Below are positions 24,301 to 35,788 of a stretch of DNA of 64,000 bases, piece after piece. This stretch comes from Alopecurus myosuroides. Its lineage: Eukaryota; Streptophyta; Magnoliopsida; Poales; Poaceae. The stretch spans positions 277,347,710 to 277,411,709 of the forward strand of contig CM054062.1 of assembly GCA_028641055.1 (NCBI GenBank), given 5' to 3'. Each line of letters starts with the position of its first letter. Within the stretch, counting starts at the first letter, position 1. The position numbers were made by a program, and so were the translations under genes. The notes under the pieces were generated by a model. The model was not told the origin of the DNA, did not search any database, and worked only from the letters and a program-made list of their open reading frames with translations.

Positions 24301-26081
24301 AGCGACGGATAAAGAACACAACACTCGCTGACTGGGAGGGCCACGTGGCGCACTACGATTCGACGATACCGGTTCGTTTAAGTGATCTAACGGGGGCCTC
24401 ACGATCCAGATCCTACGGCTGAAAACAAAACACGGGGGTGAGAGGGCTCACCGGGCGGCGCGGTTCGCCGGAAATGACAGCGCGGCGGCGCGGCTGCTCG
24501 GCAAAAATGTGATGCAGCGCTCCGGCGTGCTCTAGGGCTCGGGGAGACCACGATCGGGTGCGCCACTCCATGGCGAACTCGATGGAGATCTTGCCGGGGT
24601 CTGTCGGGGCTCCAGGAGGAGACGCGAAGAAGATCCCGAGGCGGCGGTGACCGGGCAACTCCGGTGACATCGTACCCATCTCCTCGTGCACCTGCGGACG
24701 CGTAAAATGGTCAGGAGAGGTCTGCGAGTCAAGGGGGAGGCGATGGTATGCTCGGTTGCGGCTCAGGGTACCTCGAGCGACGGCAGCGCATCTCACCCGT
24801 GGAGGTTAGGGTTTCGAACTCCGGCGAGCAATCACATCGGCCTGGGGGCACCATTTTATTTGAATCCAGAGGGGAAACGGAGAGGAGGTAGGGGTCTTTA
24901 AGGAGAGTGCTCGGGGAGGAATTAAGGTGGCTTAAATCGCGAGGAATCAAGGCTCGGAGAAACGCCCTTAAACGGCCACGGCAGTTTCATCCCAGCGTTG
25001 AAGACGATGACGTCATGATGACGTCATCAATGTCTTTTTTTTTTCCTGTTTATTTAAAATCTTAATAACTTCTGTTTTAATAATCTTATTAAGGTCAATT
25101 AAATTTCTAAAATCTTGTAATTTTAATATCTTTCAAACAATATGATTTTTGTAAACTTTTCAATATGTTTTTATTTTTGAACTTTCAAAATTTGAATAAT
25201 ACCTTAATAGCATCTTAATATGATTTTTAATTTAGAAAATTATAAAATATAAATATTTGTAAAATAAAATTTCAGTAGCTGTATTATGTCCAAACACTAT
25301 TTTCTAAAATCAATTCAAAGTGTTTTCATCTTTTTATAATTTAAAAATATGATGAAAACATGAATAGTTACTTAATAGAAAAAGAGGGTTAATTATAGAA
25401 ATATGATTTAAAAGATTTTAGAAAATATTTCTATGATTCAAATTATTGTTTTCAAGGCCCTTTTAAAATGTTTTTCAATATGAGAAATTCACTCATGGTA
25501 TCTTATTAGTATAATCAAAATAGAGAAATTATTAATAAATTTTAATTTGAGGGTGAGTAAGAACAGAGAGATTTTCTCTAATGAAGATATTGTTTTCCCA
25601 ATTTAAAACATTGTTTTTCCAAGGAATTTTACTTGTTTTCATAAGTCAATAATATATATAACACCTTATTGTTTTGTTGATTAATATAATACTTGGAAAA
25701 AAAAATATCCAACTTTTAACCATTTGAGCTTAATAATAATAGTGACACAATTTCTTGAAGACAAGGAGAAAATATTATAAATAGTAACTCTCTGGTTTTT
25801 AATTATCATAATCATTTTCAAAATGGTAGTTGAGTTGAAAACATGTTGGTAAAGATTTTTCCTAAGAAAATATTTTATTCACATGAGGGAAACATATTTT
25901 ATTTTAGGAATAGGCTTTAGGGTTTATGGAATTAAGGAAGTTTGGATTCTTTATTCCAATTACATATTGTTTTCTTTTATTTCCTCCTTTTATTTGGTTT
26001 TTGGTGACTTGCTTAATCATGAAAACAAAAAGTTTCAAATTTTTGTGATTTTTGAGTTTTCCAAAAATCAGGGATGTTACA
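21346..26081 (-). repeat. Element G 3' LTR (4736 bp)
   Basis: Plus-strand ends TGTAGCATCCC and GGGATGTTACA. Three zones: a mixed zone (21346 to about 24200), a GC-rich block of about 750 bp (24230-24970) and an AT-rich zone (25030-26081). Two adjacent TGACGTCA palindromes lie at 25009-25028. ORFs such as 24413-24796 fall in the GC block and recur exactly in the other LTR. I do not regard them as genes. Confidence 0.96.
25009..25028. promoter_or_regulatory. Two TGACGTCA palindromes (bZIP-type sites), G 3' LTR
   Basis: GATGACGTCATGATGACGTCAT contains two perfect 8 bp TGACGTCA sites, the core recognised by plant TGA-type bZIP factors. They sit at the boundary of the GC-rich block in U3 (element sense, about 1.06 kb into the LTR). 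The other LTR has the same pair at about 31002-31021. Element H has a degenerate equivalent. Confidence 0.55.
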
Positions 26082-26099
26082 GACTACCACCCTTAAAAG
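26082..26099 (-). other. Element G polypurine tract, with a second copy 105 bp away
   Basis: The minus strand reads CTTTTAAGGGTGGTAGTC directly before the LTR start TGTAACATCCC. A close copy lies at 26189-26206. Just internal is a hairpin, AAATCTCG-TCC-CGAGATTT, at 26100-26118. Confidence 0.85.
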
Positions 26100-27323
26100 A
26101 AATCTCGTCCCGAGATTTGGGAAGGTTAGATAGAAAGATTTGGGTAACTGGATTCCAAAACAACTGGGTTCCAGAACAATTAGGTGGGCTACCACCCTTA
26201 AAAGAAGCTTTGGTGGGTAGTCTATTTTCATTAGATTGGAGTGTAGATTGATTCTAGATTAGCTTGAGTAGATCTTTCCTTTGTGGTAGAGGTGTAGACC
26301 AACATAGGTATGTTGGACTACCTTTGACACTGAGGGGTCACTCTTTGGGTCAATCAAAAGCCTTTGGTTCACTCTCAACTTGGTCTTTTGATATTCTTGA
26401 CAATCTTCCATCTTGTTGTTGTCATCCTTGAAGGCAACATCATGCTATTTCTAAACAAACTCTCATGTAACACAAACTGGGTAGTTGTGTTTCTTCATTA
26501 CTTCTTCTCTTGGTGTAGTTGGCTCTGAAATCTTCATAGCTCATGCAACTTGGGGTTCACATGTCTTTCTTCACTTGTTGATTGGATGGATAGTCCTTAT
26601 TAGGTAGTTGGCATTGATCATGGATGTGATTGTTCCTTCACACAGAAGAAAGAAATTTGATACTAGCATTCCTCAAATGGGATGGCTTGTGTTTCAATAG
26701 GGTAAAGGTTGTATGATTCCACATGGTTCTCACTATGGGTGGTGAATGAGTATGGTGTTGGATTTGGTCTAGTAGGGATGAGTAGAGATTTAGAAGGATG
26801 GCTAAGGAAGGTTCTTATCCAAAATAGCAGATCAAGGAAACTCATCTTACAAACAACACATAACAAACAATCTTCACACCAAACAAGGTTTTATAAAACA
26901 ACTAATATTGTCATACCACACTCATTGGTATGATCAATACTCTAACACATTAACGTTGTTCTAACAAAGTAACTATATTGGTGGTCTCATCTATATCTTC
27001 TTGAGTTTTCTTCAAAAATCTTCTCTCAATATCTTGGGGTGTTCTTGATTGTTGTGAAGTCTAAGTTTTTCTTCAGATTCTTCAAAAATCTTGAGTGTAA
27101 GGCTTCATATGGTGAAAATACTTCTTGCACTTCATGGAAGGGTCATCAACAATCTTGCCTTCAAAAGGTAGGTCATCTAGAAAATTTTGAAGGTGAATAA
27201 TAGATGAGAAGATATGAGAAGGATTAAGATGATTGTTTTGTTTCTAGAAAGTTTGAACATAGAAATTTTCAATCCAAGAGTCTTTTCCAAACTTAGGGTC
27301 TCGAATTCTACAGGCAACACAAT
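26100..27323 (-). other. Element G interior, non-coding
   Basis: About 1.2 kb with no plausible protein on either strand. Short ORFs (26663-26866, 26709-26933) lack recognisable motifs. The segment near 26100-26230 on the minus strand is a vestige of a pol 3' end. The rest serves at most as leader or packaging sequence. Confidence 0.75.
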
Positions 27324-27335
27324 GCTCTGATACCA
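27324..27335 (-). other. Element G primer binding site (initiator-Met tRNA)
   Basis: The minus strand reads TGGTATCAGAGC, continuing ATTGTG, three bases after the LTR end GGGATGCTACA. Confidence 0.94.
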
Positions 27336-27338
27336 TTT

Positions 27339-30300
27339 TGTAGCATCCCAACTTTTAATAAAGATGGAATACCTGTGTTATTGTGCTAGTCCCTGGATCA
27401 ATTGCTAGCACCACAGTACAAAATGAAATATCATGCAAATGCATCAAATTCTATTACATCGCATGATCCAGTCTTTACAAAATAGTATTACAACTTGCAT
27501 AGTCTTAGAAGACTAGCAGAAAACAAAGTATACAGCGGAAAACATGAATAACATTGAGCCCATCTTCTTCATGTGCCACAGGCAAAACATGTTGGCGATA
27601 GTCTCGAGATCCTAAACGAAATCCTCACTCGTCTTCAGAAAAATCTGCAATATGGAATATGCAGCCACAAGGGAGTCAATACAATTTAATGTATTGGCAA
27701 GTAACACTATGGTGGATATAAATGGCAAGACTAATACTACATGCTTATTTGGCTGAGTGGAGTTTTGGCTAAGTTTTTCATAAAGCTAGTTTTCTCCTAT
27801 CACTTTTGTAAAACAATCTTTTCTTTTCAAAAGGGTGGCATCATTGGACTGAAATCCAAGTACCACAATACTCTTCAGTTGGTCAAAATTTTACTTATTG
27901 AAAATGGTGATGTGATTCTTCCGTCCTTCCTTGTCCAGCTACTCATAGTTGTCCATAACCGGGGACACGGCTAAGATCTTAGTTTGTTGACTCTGCAGAG
28001 CTTGTGCACTTTCACCTTCAGACCCAACTCAACCCAAACATCCTATACACCCTGAGTGCATTAAGGAAAGGAGAAAAATCGAGACGAGATCTTTCAGAAG
28101 CAAGAATTCAACCCAATGGCAAGACCCGTTCCACCTATAATTATGCTACATCTGCTTGTCAAGCCCAGGCTGAACCCTCACAACTTAGTTGATCAAGACA
28201 GAGCCCATATGACTAAAGGCTGCACTGGAAGCAATCTAAACTTGGGGAACATCATAATCACTTTGTTCCTGGGTGGCATTCCTCAAGTGAACAACCCCTC
28301 GGGGAGACACTCAACTCTCATCAGCCAAACAACCAAATCCACCCAGGTGGTTCATTGAAGTTGTTACTTAGAATTTTCCCACAACATCAAGTAAAAATCA
28401 TTTGTCACATTGCATAGCATCTATCAAGTTCTAAGGCTATAAATAACAAGGATAAAAGATATGGTTACACCCTACTAGGATAATAGCATAGCATAATATA
28501 ACTTAGTAAAATTTCCTATCAATGCATACTACTCAAAAATCAACTAATGCATATATAAAATAATGGGTAGTTGTTGATGTGTTACTTGCCTTGTTGAAGT
28601 TAGTGAAGATATCACACTCTCTTCACAAAAGATCGTTGCTCTCCGTACAATCTATTCATTGAAAACACAATAACAAAATAAACAAGCATCCTAACAAACA
28701 AACATACAAGTGTAGAAAACATACATAGCAACTAACATATCAAAAGGGGCTTAACCAAGTTGGTTAGGACAAGGTCTAGGTTTGAGTTGAAAGATTCATT
28801 CTCTAGTGGTCTCATTCTTGTTAAGGCAATTCCGATGGCTTACTTGGGAAGGGCTATGTTGATTTATGTACTAACTTTATTATAACCATACTTGTCGAGG
28901 GAGTTCCAAGAGTTCACTTAGAATAAACATATTACTTCTTCAACTAAAGTAATACATGCAAACACTTGGTCATATTCACCTTCAAAAATATTTGAGTGAC
29001 TATGTTAGTATTTTTCATTGTGGCTAGGGTAGGTCTACTAACTTCATCATCAAAGGGAAAATATTACTAAGTCTTGGGTTTTCCATTTGGGTCAATGGTT
29101 GGATAAAAATAACTTGTTATTCTTCAACTTGTATGGATTGCTTCTAGGCCTCATGTGATTGCCTTCTTGAAGATCATCATCATGCCATCTAAGTTGTTTC
29201 CTTCCTTGGTGTGGTGCTTCTCTTGGTCTTGATAGTCTTCATGGTTTTCACTTCACTAATTGGTTTGGGTATGGGATGGGCACAAATACTACTAAGTAAA
29301 TTTGAAAGAAATTAGGAAGAAAGATTAGAAAGAGAGAGGGAGATGCTTTCTTCTGAATTTCTTCACACTTGTATTTCCTTGAGTTTCTTCTAGGTGTGGA
29401 GTCCAAGTATTTTCTTCAACTTGTTCATTGATCTTCCTTGTAGCTCTTCATGTTGCCACCAAGTTGATATTGAAGTTTCATTCTTGTGCTTGAGTCTTGA
29501 TCTCCATTTTGCTGACTTGGTGAATTCTTGAAGCAAGAATGGGGGAAAGGAGAGGTAGATAGAATACTAGGGTGCTAGTGTTTGAGGTTCACTACTTGGT
29601 AATTTTAGGGACTTGGTCTGGGATCTAAAAATGGCCACAACAAACAAAGGTAGAAAGAAATAGAAACAAAATCTAAGACATAATAACTAGATGGACTACT
29701 ATGATGGATTTTTGGCTAAAAATATATGGTCATGGTCCAAGTGTGTCCAAAATAGTTGGGCAAGGTTTTTCTGGTCCAAGGTTGTCAAATGGAACAATTT
29801 TGCAAAAGGAACTATATTGAAAATATTTATAGAAATTAATCTATGTCAAAAATACTCAAATAGACAACTTAATTCTAAATTCAATTTTAATTTGTTCAAA
29901 TATTATTTTGGGACAGAGGATATGAAAGTACACATTCTAAGGTTTCCAAATATATTTTATTTGCAATTTTTGGATTTGTAGAATTTGAATTATGCCAAAT
30001 TTCATCAAACAAGCATATTTGAATTTGAACAAATTTAAGTTTGCCAAATTTGAATTTGGCCAGTGCCAAAAGTTTCTAAATTTCAAGGGCTTTTCAAAAA
30101 GTCTAAGATTGCTAAATTTGGGCTTAAGGATCAAAAGATATGGTAGATCTAATGTGCAGGGACTAATCTGCAAAATTGTTTTCTATTTTTATTCGAAAAA
30201 TAATTCCAGAGAGAGGCTGGGCCGAAAAAATGGCTATTTGCCGCGCTGGGCGATAGACAGGAAATGGGCTTGGGTCGGTTACACGCCACGCTGAGCGACG

Positions 30301-32073
30301 GATAAAGAACACAACACTCGCTGACTGGGAGGGCCACGTGGCGCATTACGATTCGACGATACCGGTTCGTTTAAGTGATCTAACGGGGGCCTCACGATCC
30401 AGATCCTACGGCTGAAAACAAAACACGGGGGTGAGAGGGCTCACCGGGCGGCGCGGTTCACCGGAAATGACAGCGCGGCGGCGCGGCTGCTCGGCAAAAA
30501 TGTGATGCAGCGCTCCGGCGTGCTCTAGGGCTCGGGGAGACCACGATCGGGTGCGCCACTCCATGGCGAACTCGATGGAGATCTTGCCGGGGTCTGTCGG
30601 GGCTCCAGGAGGAGACGCGAAGAAGATCCCGAGGCGGCGGTGACCGGGCAACTCCGGTGACATCGTACCCATCTCCTCGTGCACCTGCGGACGCGTAAAA
30701 TGGTCAGGAGAGGTCTGCGAGTCAAGGGGGAGGCGATGGTATGCTCGGTTGCGGCTCAGGGTACCTCGAGCGACGGCAGCGCATCTCACCCGTGGAGGTT
30801 AGGGTTTCGAACTCCGGCGAGCAATCACATCGGCCTGGGGGCACCATTTTATTTGAATCCAGAGGGGAAACGGAGAAGAGGTAGGGGTCTTTAAGGAGAG
30901 TGCTCGGGGAGGAATTAAGGTGGCTTAAATCGCGAGGAATCAAGGCTCGGAGAAACGCCCTTAAACGGCCACGGCAGTTTCATCCCAGCGTTGAAGACGA
31001 TGACGTCATGATGACGTCATCAATGTCTTTTTTTTTTCCTGTTTATTTAAAATCTTAATAACTTCTGTTTTAATAATCTTATTAAGGTCAATTAAATTTC
31101 TAAAATCTTGTAATTTTAATATCTTTCAAACAATATGATTTTTGTAAACTTTTCAATATGTTTTTATTTTTGAACTTTCAAAATTTAAATAATACCTTAA
31201 TAGCATCTTAATATGATTTTTAATTTAGAAAATTATAAAATATAAATATTTGTAAAATAAAATTTCAGTAGCTGTATTATGTCCAAACACTATTTTCTAA
31301 AATCAATTCAAAGTGTTTTCATCTTTTTATAATTTAAAAATATGATGAAAACATGAATAGTTACTTAATAGAAAAAGAGGGTTAATTATAGAAATATGAT
31401 TTAAAAGATTTTAGAAAATATTTCTATGATTCAAATTATTGTTTTCAAGGCCCTTTTAAAATGTTTTTCAATATGAGAAATTCACTCATGGTATCTTATT
31501 AGTATAATCAAAATAGAGAAATTATTAATAAATTTTAATTTGAGGGTGAGTAAGAACAGAGAGATTTTCTCTAATGAAGATATTGTTTTCCCAATTTAAA
31601 ACATTGTTTTTCCAAGGAATTTTACTTGTTTTCATAAGTCAATAATATATATAACACCTTATTGTTTTGTTGATTAATATAATACTTGGAAAAAAAATAT
31701 CCAACTTTTAACCATTTGAGCTTAATAATAATAGTGACACAATTTCTTGAAGACAAGGAGAAAATATTATAAATAGTAACTCTCTGGTTTTTAATTATCA
31801 TAATCATTTTCAAAATGGTAGTTGAGTTGAAAACATGTTGGTAAAGATTTTTCCTAAGAAAATATTTTATTCACATGAGGGAAACATATTTTATTTTAGG
31901 AATAGGCTTTAGGGTTTATGGAATTAAGGAAGTTTGGATTCTTTATTCCAATTACATATTGTTTTCTTTTATTTCCTCCTTTTATTTGGTTTTTGGTGAC
32001 TTGCTTAATCATGAAAACAAAAAGTTTCAAATTTTTGTGATTTTTGAGTTTTCCAAAAATCAGGGATGTTACA
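27339..32073 (-). repeat. Element G 5' LTR (4735 bp)
   Basis: Offset by 5993 bp from the left copy. Five substitutions found by eye: 24282/30275, 24353/30346, 24467/30460, 24884/30877 and 25194/31187. In all five this copy has the T or A state. One A is missing from the A-run near 31690. Confidence 0.96.
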
Positions 32074-32078
32074 AGTAG
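32074..32078. repeat. Target duplication AGTAG, right of element G
   Basis: Same five bases as 21341-21345. After them F's integrase continues with codons for RYGYIYLM. Confidence 0.95.
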
Positions 32079-34423
32079 GTATGGATATATCTATTTAATG
32101 AAACACAAGTCGGAAGCCTTTGAAAAGTTCAAGGAATTCCAGAGTGAGGTACAAAATCAACTCGGCAAGAAAATAAAGTTTCTGCCGGTCGGACCGTGGG
32201 GGCGAGTACATGAGCCATGAGTTTGATGACCATCTAAAGAGTTGTGGAATAGTTCCTGAACTCACTCCGCCGGGTACACCGCAGAGAAACGGTGTATCGG
32301 AACGGAGAAATCGGACCTTGTTGGACATGGTACGATCAATGATGAGTCGGACAGATCTACCTTTATCATTTTGGGGTTATTGTCTACAAACTGCAGCTTT
32401 CACACTAAACAGAGTACCATCAAAGTCAGTAGAGAAGACACCACATGAGATGTGGACGGGCAAAAAGCCAAGTTTGTCTTTTCTTAAGATTTGGGGTTGT
32501 GAGGTATTTGTCAAGCGACTTCAGTCGGACAAACTCACGCCCAAGTCGGATAAGTGTATTTTCGTGGGGTATCCAAGGGAAACCTTGGGGTACTACTTCT
32601 ACAACCGGGAAGAGGGCAAAGTGTTTGTCGCTCGGAATGGTGTCTTCCTTGAGAAAGAGTTTCTCAGTCGGGAAGTCAGTGGGAGCACGGTGCAACTCGA
32701 AGAAATTCGAGAGGAACCAGCTAGGGGCGAGTCGGCAATGGCCTTGGAGGCTGAGCCGGTCGTGGTACCTACACCGGTTACAACACCTGAACCTCGGAGA
32801 TCTGCCAGATTACAGAGTGCTCGAGATGTTTTACTGTTAGACAGTAATGAGCCGACAACTTATTCGGAAGCGATGGTGGGATCTGATTCCGAGTCATGGC
32901 TTGGAGCCATGAGATCCGAGTTAAAGTCCATGGATGAAAACCAAGTTTGGAATTTGGTTGATCTGCCTGACGGTGCAAGACCCGTCGAGTGCAAATGGGT
33001 CTTTAAGAAGAAAATTGATATGGATGGAAATATTTCCGTCTAGAAAGCACGACTTGTCGCGAAGGGGTTTCGACAGGTTCAAGGAGTTGACTACGACGAG
33101 ACCTTCTCGCCCGTAGCGATGCTTAAATCAATTCGGATCATGTTAGCCATAGCACCCTATTTCGACTATGAGATATGGCAGATGGACGTCAAGACGGCAT
33201 TCCTTAATGGAAATTTAACTGAGGACGTGTATATGATACAGCCCGAAGGTTTTGTCGATCCGGCTAATGCTGACAAGGTATGCAAACTTCAGAAATCCAT
33301 TTATGGGTTGAAGCAAGCATCTCGGAGTTGGAACATTCGCTTTGATGAGGTAGTCAAATCGTTTGGCTTCATCAAGAGCGATCATGATTCTTGTTTATAC
33401 AAGAAGTTTAGTGGGAGCAAAGTGAACTTTCTAATCTTTTATGTGGATGACATATTACTGATTGGAAATGATGTCATGATGTTGTAAGAAACCAAAGAGT
33501 CATTGGAAAGGAGTTTCTCAATGAAGGATTTGGGTGAGGCAACTTACATATTAGGAATCAGGATCTATAGAGATAGATCAAGGCGGCTCATTGGATTAAG
33601 TCAGAGTACTTATCTGGACAAGGTTTTGAAGAAATTCAAAATGGAAGAGTCCAAGAAGGGATTCTTACCGATGTCCCATGGCATAAAACTTAGCAAGACT
33701 CAGTGTCCTTCGACAACTGATGAGCGAAGTCGGATGAGTGTGATCCCGTATGCTTCGGCAATCGGATCCATCATGTTTGCCATGATTTGTACTAGGCCAG
33801 ATGTTTCCTATGCTCTAAGTGTTACGAGCAGATACCAGGCTGACCCTGGCGAAGCCCACTGGGCAGCGGTTAAAAACATCCTTAAGTATTTGAGAAATAC
33901 TAAGGAAATGTTCCTAGTTTATGGAGGTGATGAGGAATTCAGTGTAAAGGGTTACACGGATGCGAGTTATCTCACCGACTTAGATGATTCTCGTTCGCAA
34001 TCTGGATACGTGTTCGTAATGAACGGAGGAGCTGTGAGCTGGAAGAGTTCCAAGCAAGATACGGTGTCTGCATCTACAACAGAGGCTGAGTATATTGCTG
34101 CCTCGGAGGCGGCAAAGGAAGCTGTTTGGATCAGGAACCTCCTGATAGATCTTGGTGTGGTTCAGGGCACGTCCAATCCTTTGGACGTATATTGTGACAA
34201 CAATGGTGCTATCGCACAGGCCAAGGAACCTAGACAACACCAGAAGAACAAACATATTCTCATGCGGTACCACCTCATTCGCCAGTTTGTCGAACAAGGT
34301 GATATCAAGTTATGCAAAGTACACACGGATGCAAACATTGCAGATCCGTTGACAAAGGCGCTACCACATCCTAAGCATGAGGCGCACACGAGAGGTATGG
34401 TCATTAGATGCCTAGGCATATGA
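32079..34423 (+). pseudogene. Element F integrase C-part, reverse transcriptase and RNase H
   Basis: Resumes F pol after G. One extra C near 32180 shifts the frame just before the integrase segment with the catalytic Glu (GGEYMSHEF). The frame from 32210 carries that Glu's downstream region and the FVGYPRETLGYYF segment. Reverse transcriptase begins with QVWNLVDLPDG. A TAG stop lies at 33041-33043. RT then continues as RLVAKGFRQVQGVDYDE, with the catalytic FYVDDILL at 33437-33457, and a TAA stop follows at 33485-33487. RNase H shows YTDASY, GYVFVMNGGAVSWKS and STTEAEYIA, and the frame ends at 34423. All domains are present in Copia order. The three lesions are few for a 1 % LTR divergence, so the parent was probably active. 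Confidence 0.93.
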
Positions 34424-34447
34424 TGCCAAGATGATTGACTCTAGTGC

Positions 34448-34458
34448 AAGTGGGAGAC
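34448..34458 (+). other. Element F polypurine tract
   Basis: AAGTGGGAGAC immediately before the 3' LTR start TGTTGGG, the same tract as in element A. Confidence 0.9.
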
Positions 34459-35788
34459 TGTTGGGAATATGCCCTAGAGGCAATCATAGACGATGTAATT
34501 CCCAATGTATTCATAAAGTTATTAAGTTGTCCTTTGGTTTGAACATCTGATATATGTCATTGAATATGTGATTCAATTGTGGAACTATGTATTCATGTTG
34601 TTCATGCTAATTGTCCTTGGTCGTTAAGGTTGTGCTGGACACACACCCTAGACTAATGTGAGTGTTGGCTGATGACACGGTTCCACTTGTCATGGGCATG
34701 GTGATGCCATTCCAACGTTCACGGACTTGGCTAAAGAGTTTAGCAAGTCGGACTGACCCACATTGAGATGCAACGATCAAGTCGTCATTTGCATGTCTCA
34801 ATCAATGTAATCCTTAGACCTGAGGTTGTCGCACAATCCGAGTTGTGGATCACCAACTTAGGTTCTGTCAAACGTTGTTCTGTGACAAGGCAACTATAAA
34901 GGCAGAGTTCGGGTCGAATGAGAAGCAAGCTGCGTGATGTGGATAATCAAGATGGGATTTTGCCACTCCGAATGGAGAGATAATCTCTGGGCCCTCTCGA
35001 GTGATATGATTCAGGAAGCATGGCCATGCGCAACTCAGTTAAGTGTTAACTGTGTCTGTTGACTAAGAGTTAGTCAGGTGAATCACATATCACGGATCGA
35101 GAAGAGAGTTGAGCTATCTAAGGGATGACGATAAATCGCCTATAGCTCGACAAGGTATATCGTGAGGCAAAAGGGACTAAGATGAATATCACATTGAAAG
35201 GTATGTCGTCATGACTCAATGGTACTTGGGAGTCGGCACGTTCTGCTAGGAGCCGCTACCGATTGATCGATTGGGAGTTGGACTCCAATCGTGTCCAAGT
35301 CGCCATGAGCCTGCATGGTCGCACACTTAAGAGTGGGAGCAAGTATTGGTCGGGTTGGACCCGAACCGGAAATGGACTGGTTTTGTGAGTCGGACTCACA
35401 GAGGGAATGGGCAACAAGTGTTGTGAAGCCCATTACCATACGCTATATAAAGAGGGGCGCAGGTTGCCCAGCGGGCACGTTAGTCCACTCTCCCATGTGT
35501 TGGGAACCCTAGCCCCACTCAGTCCAGCCGTCGCACCAGACCTAGCAGTCTGCCGTCGGAGCTCCTCCTCGTACGTGTGGATACCGGCAGAGGTGCTGTA
35601 CGTTCAGCACTTCGACGTTCGAGGGATTGGATCGGCCGGATCGGATCGTGGGACTGCACTACCCCGACGCGCTGCATCGATAATCCGCACCTGCGCGTCT
35701 AGTGGTAATACTCGTGGCCTTATACCTCGGCTAGATCTTGGAAGCATCGCGTAGGAAAAGTTTTTGTTTATCTCTACGCGTTCCAACA
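34459..35788 (+). repeat. Element F 3' LTR (1330 bp)
   Basis: Same length as the 5' copy with about 13 substitutions. Ends CGTTCCAACA and is followed by the target duplication TGCCG (35789-35793). Confidence 0.96.

Larger units (their letters stand above)
21346..32073 (-). mobile_element. Element G: long-LTR, non-coding retrotransposon (LARD-like), minus strand
   Basis: Nearly identical LTRs of 4736 and 4735 bp (21346-26081, 27339-32073) flank an interior of only 1257 bp. The iMet primer site on the minus strand (27324-27335) and the purine tract at 26082-26099 fix the orientation. The minus-strand LTR runs from TGTAACATCCC to GGGATGCTACA. The sequence beside the tract (CTCGGGACGAGATTT, then AAGGG) resembles the pol end of chromovirus-type Gypsy elements, so G probably derives from one. 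No gag or pol can be read. I found five substitutions and one 1 bp indel between the LTRs. It resembles large retrotransposon derivatives of barley, but with a shorter interior. Confidence 0.93.
17101..35788 (+). mobile_element. Element F: Copia LTR retrotransposon inserted in E gag
   Basis: Two 1330 bp LTRs (17101-18430 and 34459-35788) differ at about 13 positions by eye (about 1 %). An iMet primer site (18432-18443), one gag-pol frame in Copia order (gag, protease, integrase, reverse transcriptase, RNase H), a polypurine tract and a 5 bp target duplication make the structure complete. Without element G (in its integrase) F is about 7.95 kb. The pol has one frameshift and two stops, so it is recently inactivated or was mobilised in trans. 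Confidence 0.96.

Noticed and set aside
24413..24796. 127-codon minus-strand ORF, repeated at 30406-30789
   Set aside because: Identical because both are LTR copies of G; no domain recognised. Kept only as part of the GC-rich block observation.
21346..32073. Segmental duplication of 4.7 kb
   Set aside because: The two copies are bounded by TG/CA, a primer site, a purine tract and a 5 bp target duplication, so they are LTRs.
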